From: Pseudomonas pseudonitroreducens
Lineage (GTDB): Bacteria > Pseudomonadota > Gammaproteobacteria > Pseudomonadales > Pseudomonadaceae
Direction of reading: 5' to 3'
Assembly (NCBI RefSeq): GCF_021603645.1
Contig: NZ_BQHJ01000005.1
Coordinates: 124,001 to 188,000, forward strand
Length of the DNA: 64,000 nt
Part shown: one piece after another, positions 60,901-64,000 of the stretch
Position numbering within the stretch: the first letter of the stretch is position 1
Layout of the letters: every line of letters begins with the position of its first letter
Program-made: the position numbers and the translations under genes
Notes under the pieces: model-generated
What the model saw: the letters and a program-made list of their open reading frames with translations, nothing else
The model's database searches: none
Told to the model about the DNA's origin: nothing

Positions 60901-61758
60901 ATGAGCATTTCCAGCAAGTGGCTGGTCGCCAGCCTGTTGCCGCTTTGCCTGCTGGCCGGCTGCAATGACAGTGCGCGCAACGCCAGCAGTACCCAGGTGA
61001 AGGACCAGGCCCTCGGTACCCTCGAGTATCCTGCGCTGCCGGTAATCCGCAATGCGGTCTTCAGCATGTCGCCGCTGGTGGACGGCAAGCGCAACCCGGC
61101 AGTGATGCAGCACATCTGCGGGCTGGCCCGTGGCGAGCTGAAGCAGGCCGATGTCGACCGCTTCGTCAGTGCCAGTGGTGAGACCGCCGAGACCCTGAAG
61201 CAGAAGGGCGGGGTGACCGCGCTGCTGGTCAACGGCAATCACCAGGCCCAGGAGATCGCCTGCGCCGCGTTCCTGGCGACAGCACCGCTGATCCAGGCCA
61301 ACAGCCAGGACTTCGTCGCTGCGCAGAAGACGGCCGATGGCAAGCTGCAGGTCGATCCGCGTCGTCTGGGCGAAGTCATGGCAGTGCGCATGGCCCTGGC
61401 GCGCACCGATGCCGAGTACTTCACGCTGATCGCCGAAAAGCTCCAGCGGACTCCCGGCCTGACGTCTGCCCAGTACCAGAGCAAAGCCCGCGAGCTGTTC
61501 TCCGAGCTGGCGCCGGCCTACCTCAAACGGGCCAAGGAGCAGATGCCGTTGCCCGGCACGCGCTATCAGATCAGGCGCCTGGACGATCAACGCTTCGCCT
61601 TCAGCACCTCCAACGGCGGTGAGTACGAGTATGGCAACGATGGCATGACCCTGCGCCAGGACAACATCACCTGGTATGGGGAAGGTCACTTGATGGGGCT
61701 GCGTCGGACCCTGCAGATCGCCTATTACCCGGATGGCGTGGTCAAGCGTATTGACTAG
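60901..61758 (+). CDS. hypothetical lipoprotein of the autotransporter cluster
   Basis: A 285-residue lipoprotein (LLAGC, Cys21 lipidated) that starts three bases after the TpgA-like stop. The rest is a mixed helical domain (VMQHICGLARGELKQADVDRFV, AAFLATAPLIQANSQDFVAAQ) with a C-terminal strand-rich segment. Two Cys (residues ~74 and ~121) could form a disulfide. I do not recognise the family. Its place at the end of the adhesin operon suggests a role in envelope assembly or anchoring. Confidence 0.7.
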   Translation: MSISSKWLVASLLPLCLLAGCNDSARNASSTQVKDQALGTLEYPALPVIRNAVFSMSPLVDGKRNPAVMQHICGLARGELKQADVDRFVSASGETAETLKQKGGVTALLVNGNHQAQEIACAAFLATAPLIQANSQDFVAAQKTADGKLQVDPRRLGEVMAVRMALARTDAEYFTLIAEKLQRTPGLTSAQYQSKARELFSELAPAYLKRAKEQMPLPGTRYQIRRLDDQRFAFSTSNGGEYEYGNDGMTLRQDNITWYGEGHLMGLRRTLQIAYYPDGVVKRID

Positions 61759-61764
61759 GTGCGG

Positions 61765-61781
61765 CGACGCTGGAGGCGTCG
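61765..61781. terminator. short hairpin after the adhesin operon
   Basis: CGACGC / GCGTCG with a 5-base loop lies six bases after the lipoprotein stop codon and before the convergent gene at 61891. It is a plausible but weak terminator, since the stem is only 6 bp and no T-run follows. Confidence 0.35.
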
Positions 61782-61890
61782 ATAGCCAGGCCTCGACGAG
61801 GACTTGTTTCACTGCAGGAAAAGCGCTGAATCCGCTGGCCCGTACCCCATGCAAGTGGAGTGCGGGCTCCCGGCTATCCGGGGCGTGCGG

Positions 61891-62319
61891 CTACTTTTTC
61901 GGGTAGGAGAACGAGTAGGAGTTACAGGCGTCGCCCACGCTTTTCCAGGTCTTGAAATCGGTAATGACGTTCTGCGAATTGAAGGTCAGCTCCAGACGGC
62001 ATTCCTTGCCGTAGGACTCCTGGTAGGAGTGCGGCGTAACCATCACGCTCCCGGCTGTCGGGCCGGCTGACAGTTCGTTATAGCCCTGCGTACGGGTGAA
62101 TTGTTCACTGTAGATCCAGCGGGCAACCGAGTTGTTCTGCTCATCCTTAACGACATCGGTGGGCTTGCCGAAGGTATCGATGGCCTCCTGCAGGGGCCGT
62201 CCTTCCCAGTCACTCGCCGCCATGATGTCCGGGATGCTCTGGAAGTAGTGGGAGCACCCGGCGAGTGCGGTGAGGCCGAAGCCGAGCGCGCCGATGCGCA
62301 GAAGCGCTTTTGCAGACAT
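61891..62319 (-). CDS. small lipoprotein with SmpA/BamE-like pattern
   Basis: A 142-residue lipoprotein. The ATG at 62319 gives a clean signal (ALAGC, Cys22 lipidated), while a longer frame lacks one. LQEAIDTFGKPTDVVKDEQN resembles the BamE/SmpA-type helix-turn segment, followed by strands (ARWIYSEQFTRT, ECRLELTFNSQNVITDFKTW). It converges with the adhesin-cluster lipoprotein. Function unknown; an outer-membrane assembly or cell-wall role would fit the pattern. Confidence 0.72.
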   Translation of the reverse strand: MSAKALLRIGALGFGLTALAGCSHYFQSIPDIMAASDWEGRPLQEAIDTFGKPTDVVKDEQNNSVARWIYSEQFTRTQGYNELSAGPTAGSVMVTPHSYQESYGKECRLELTFNSQNVITDFKTWKSVGDACNSYSFSYPKK

Positions 62320-62635
62320 GAACGATCCTTCGTCAGTGGTGATTTCTCTCGGTGGCAGGACGTGGAGTCTATCGGCTACGGGCTTTGCGGATAACCCGTG
62401 GCGTCTGGCCCCCACGCCCTCCGTGCACCGACATGCGGAAGCCTGTCCTCGTCAAGGTTCCACCTGAAGTGGCATATGCACCGATGATATTGCCCGCCTC
62501 AGGCTGGAGTCAGGCACCGGCTTCAAGCGAGCCGTCTGCCCGTGGTCCCTGCGGGTTCTCGATTGGCGAGATGAACCCGTTCAGGTTGCAGTACGTGCGG
62601 CCAGGCCTCATGTGCGGCAGAGGCCTTGCCAGGCT
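62320..62635. other. no gene seen
   Basis: About 315 bases upstream of the small lipoprotein gene. Frames here are short, Pro/Arg-rich and unsupported. The region presumably holds the lipoprotein promoter; ATGCCACTTCAG-type AT-poor sequence shows no clear -35/-10 pair. Confidence 0.4.
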
Positions 62636-62779
62636 TCAGCGTGGTATGGATGTCCCGGCCAGTCGCTGCCGGTGATCCATAGCCACGGCAGCGACAGTCA
62701 TGAGGATGGCGAGTGTGTAGGCGAATAACCCCAGATTGACGCCGAGGATCAGTTTCTCCGATCTGTCGCTGAGTGCCAT
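62636..62779 (-). CDS. short single-span membrane protein
   Basis: A 47-residue frame with one clear membrane span (LGVNLGLFAYTLAILMTVAAVAM is a 23-residue hydrophobic run, positions about 13-33) between charged ends (MALSDRSEKL and DHRQR). This is a plausible small membrane protein rather than chance, but there is no family match and the ribosome site is weak. It is divergent from the hydrolase gene at 62917. Confidence 0.4.
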   Translation of the reverse strand: MALSDRSEKLILGVNLGLFAYTLAILMTVAAVAMDHRQRLAGTSIPR

Positions 62780-62916
62780 CGATCCGCCGTAGTCTTGGCT
62801 GGACGCGCTGGTCGATCGCCTGTTGTCCGCCGGCCTGACACCGAACCGGCAGGGCGAGCCCGCATGGGATTGGCAAACCGGACTACGCTCCTCCAGTCGA
62901 TACCCCTGGAGAGAAC

Positions 62917-63828
62917 ATGATGATCCGCATTCTGCTGGCCGCTTCTCTGCTGTTGACTCTGAGCATCCCCGCCCAGGCCGGGGTGGTGGCGTTCCCGGCC
63001 GCCTTCCGTACACAGGAGGTCGCCGTGGACGGTGGCACCATTCACGTGCGCGTTGGCGGAAGTGGGCCGGCGGTGGTGCTGCTGCACGGGTTTGGCGATA
63101 CCGGCGACATGTGGGCGCCACTGGCCACGGACCTCGCCAGGGACCACACCGTGGTGGTGCCGGACCTGCGTGGCATGGGCTTGTCATCGATCCCGGCCGG
63201 TGGTTACGACAAGAAGACCCAGGCCGGCGATATCCGCGCGGTGCTGGCGTCGCTGGGTATCGAGCATTCGGTGGTGGTCGGCCACGATATCGGCACCATG
63301 GTGGCCTACGCCTATGCGGCGCGTTATCCGCAGCAGACCGAGCGCCTGGTGGTCATGGACGCTCCGGTACCCGGAATTCCGCCGTGGAATGAAATCGTCC
63401 GTTCCCCGCTGCTCTGGCACTTCGACTTTGGCGGGCCGGATATGGAACGGCTGGTGGCAGGGCGCGAACGCATCTACCTGGACCGCTTCTGGAACGAATT
63501 CGCCGGCGACCCGCGCAAGGTCGACGAGGCGACTCGCCAACACTACGCCAAGCTCTACGCCCGCCCTGGAGCGATGCACGCGGCCTTCCTGCAGTTCCGC
63601 AGCATTCGCCAGGATGCCGTGGACAATGAAGCGTCGAACAAGACTCGCCTGACGATGCCGGTGCTCGCCGTCGGCGGCGAGAAGTCGTTCGGCGCCAACG
63701 AAGCCATCGTCATGCGCAATGCCGCCGACAACGTCACCGAAGTGGTGGTGCCGGGTGCCGGGCACTGGCTGATGGAAGAAGCGCCGGCGCAGACGATCCA
63801 GGCGGTTCGCCAGTTCATTTCGCCCTGA
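62917..63828 (+). CDS. secreted alpha/beta hydrolase, Cif-like
   Basis: A 303-residue alpha/beta hydrolase with an N-terminal signal peptide (LLAASLLLTLSIPAQA). The oxyanion segment HGFGDTGDMW is at ~57-66, the nucleophile elbow VGHDIGT places Asp124, and the base His283 is in GAGHWLMEE. An Asp nucleophile indicates the epoxide-hydrolase/dehalogenase branch. WHFDF, GRERIYLDRFW and YAKLYARPGAMHAAF resemble the P. aeruginosa virulence hydrolase Cif, but the position of the epoxide-opening Tyr appears to be Phe227 and the Cif Glu is Asp148. The activity may therefore differ. CTGGAGAG precedes the ATG. Confidence 0.82.
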   Translation: MMIRILLAASLLLTLSIPAQAGVVAFPAAFRTQEVAVDGGTIHVRVGGSGPAVVLLHGFGDTGDMWAPLATDLARDHTVVVPDLRGMGLSSIPAGGYDKKTQAGDIRAVLASLGIEHSVVVGHDIGTMVAYAYAARYPQQTERLVVMDAPVPGIPPWNEIVRSPLLWHFDFGGPDMERLVAGRERIYLDRFWNEFAGDPRKVDEATRQHYAKLYARPGAMHAAFLQFRSIRQDAVDNEASNKTRLTMPVLAVGGEKSFGANEAIVMRNAADNVTEVVVPGAGHWLMEEAPAQTIQAVRQFISP

Positions 63829-63894
63829 CGCGCAGTTCCATGTTCGGCCTCGGCCGCCTTCTGTCGTGGCGGCCTGCGGTCGGGCGGCGGCTGG

Positions 63895-64000
63895 TCATGT
63901 CCTGGCGCCCTGGGCCTCCTGTGCGCTGGCGCACTCGACGCGGTTACGCCCGGCCGTCTTGCCCCGATAGAGCGCGGCATCCGCCTGCTGCATGCAGGCA
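63895..64000 (-). CDS. C-terminus of GGDEF diguanylate cyclase (partial)
   Basis: The last 34 codons of a gene running out of the window. They encode QQADAALYRGKTAGRNRVE, the invariant end of GGDEF domains, followed by a short Ala/Gln-rich tail and TGA at 63895-63897. It would synthesise cyclic-di-GMP if the GGDEF motif, which lies outside the window, is intact. It is convergent with the hydrolase gene. Confidence 0.85.
   Translation of the reverse strand, partial: ACMQQADAALYRGKTAGRNRVECASAQEAQGART

Overview
The window is GC-rich (roughly two-thirds G+C by eye) chromosomal DNA. Codon use, gene content and the layout of a type VI secretion (T6SS) locus fit a Pseudomonas of the P. nitroreducens / P. 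citronellolis / P. aeruginosa kind. The genus is inferred from protein families and gene order; no rRNA or tRNA gene was seen. Both ends cut through sequence: the last 106 bases are the C-terminus of a GGDEF protein.

Layout. 0.4-3.1 kb: a cation transporter, a hydroxyacid dehydrogenase and a phytanoyl-CoA dioxygenase-like protein. 3.3-20.4 kb: the most unusual locus, an apparent surface-protein export system without an ABC ATPase. It has a periplasmic adaptor (HlyD-like), a GAF-membrane-HlyD fusion, an M50 metalloprotease with its own adaptor-like tail, an aspartyl/asparaginyl hydroxylase, a sulfotransferase, an acetyltransferase, a DUF6916-type protein, two phage-tail-collar (Mdp-like) proteins, a ~2,390-residue DUF4347/cadherin/Ig-repeat adhesin and a TolC-like lipoprotein.

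20.4-43.2 kb: a complete T6SS. tssB-C-hcp-E-F-G-clpV run leftward into an effector/VgrG island, and tssJ-K-L-M-A run rightward from a shared divergent promoter region. The order resembles the P. aeruginosa H3 locus. The island holds a PAAR-like DUF4280 protein, an intact VgrG, a YwqK-like protein, an EEP-fold nuclease candidate, a Cys/His/Asp peptidase-like candidate, and a broken vgrG 5' copy that forms a 205-bp direct repeat around the nuclease gene.

43.2-48.7 kb: an accessory stretch with an AraC regulator, several orphan genes (some AT-rich), a GNAT enzyme and related imperfect palindromic repeats. 48.8-53.9 kb: a LysR-controlled flavin-dependent catabolic cluster (LLM monooxygenase, flavin reductase with extra C-terminal domain, MFS transporter, GFA protein). 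54.1-61.8 kb: a trimeric autotransporter module (atypical response regulator, periplasmic repeat protein, YadA-type adhesin, TpgA-like peptidoglycan-binding lipoprotein, further lipoprotein). 61.9-64.0 kb: a small lipoprotein, a short membrane protein, a Cif-like secreted alpha/beta hydrolase and the diguanylate cyclase end.

The overall theme is the cell surface and contact: two independent adhesin systems and one contact-dependent toxin-delivery machine within 60 kb.
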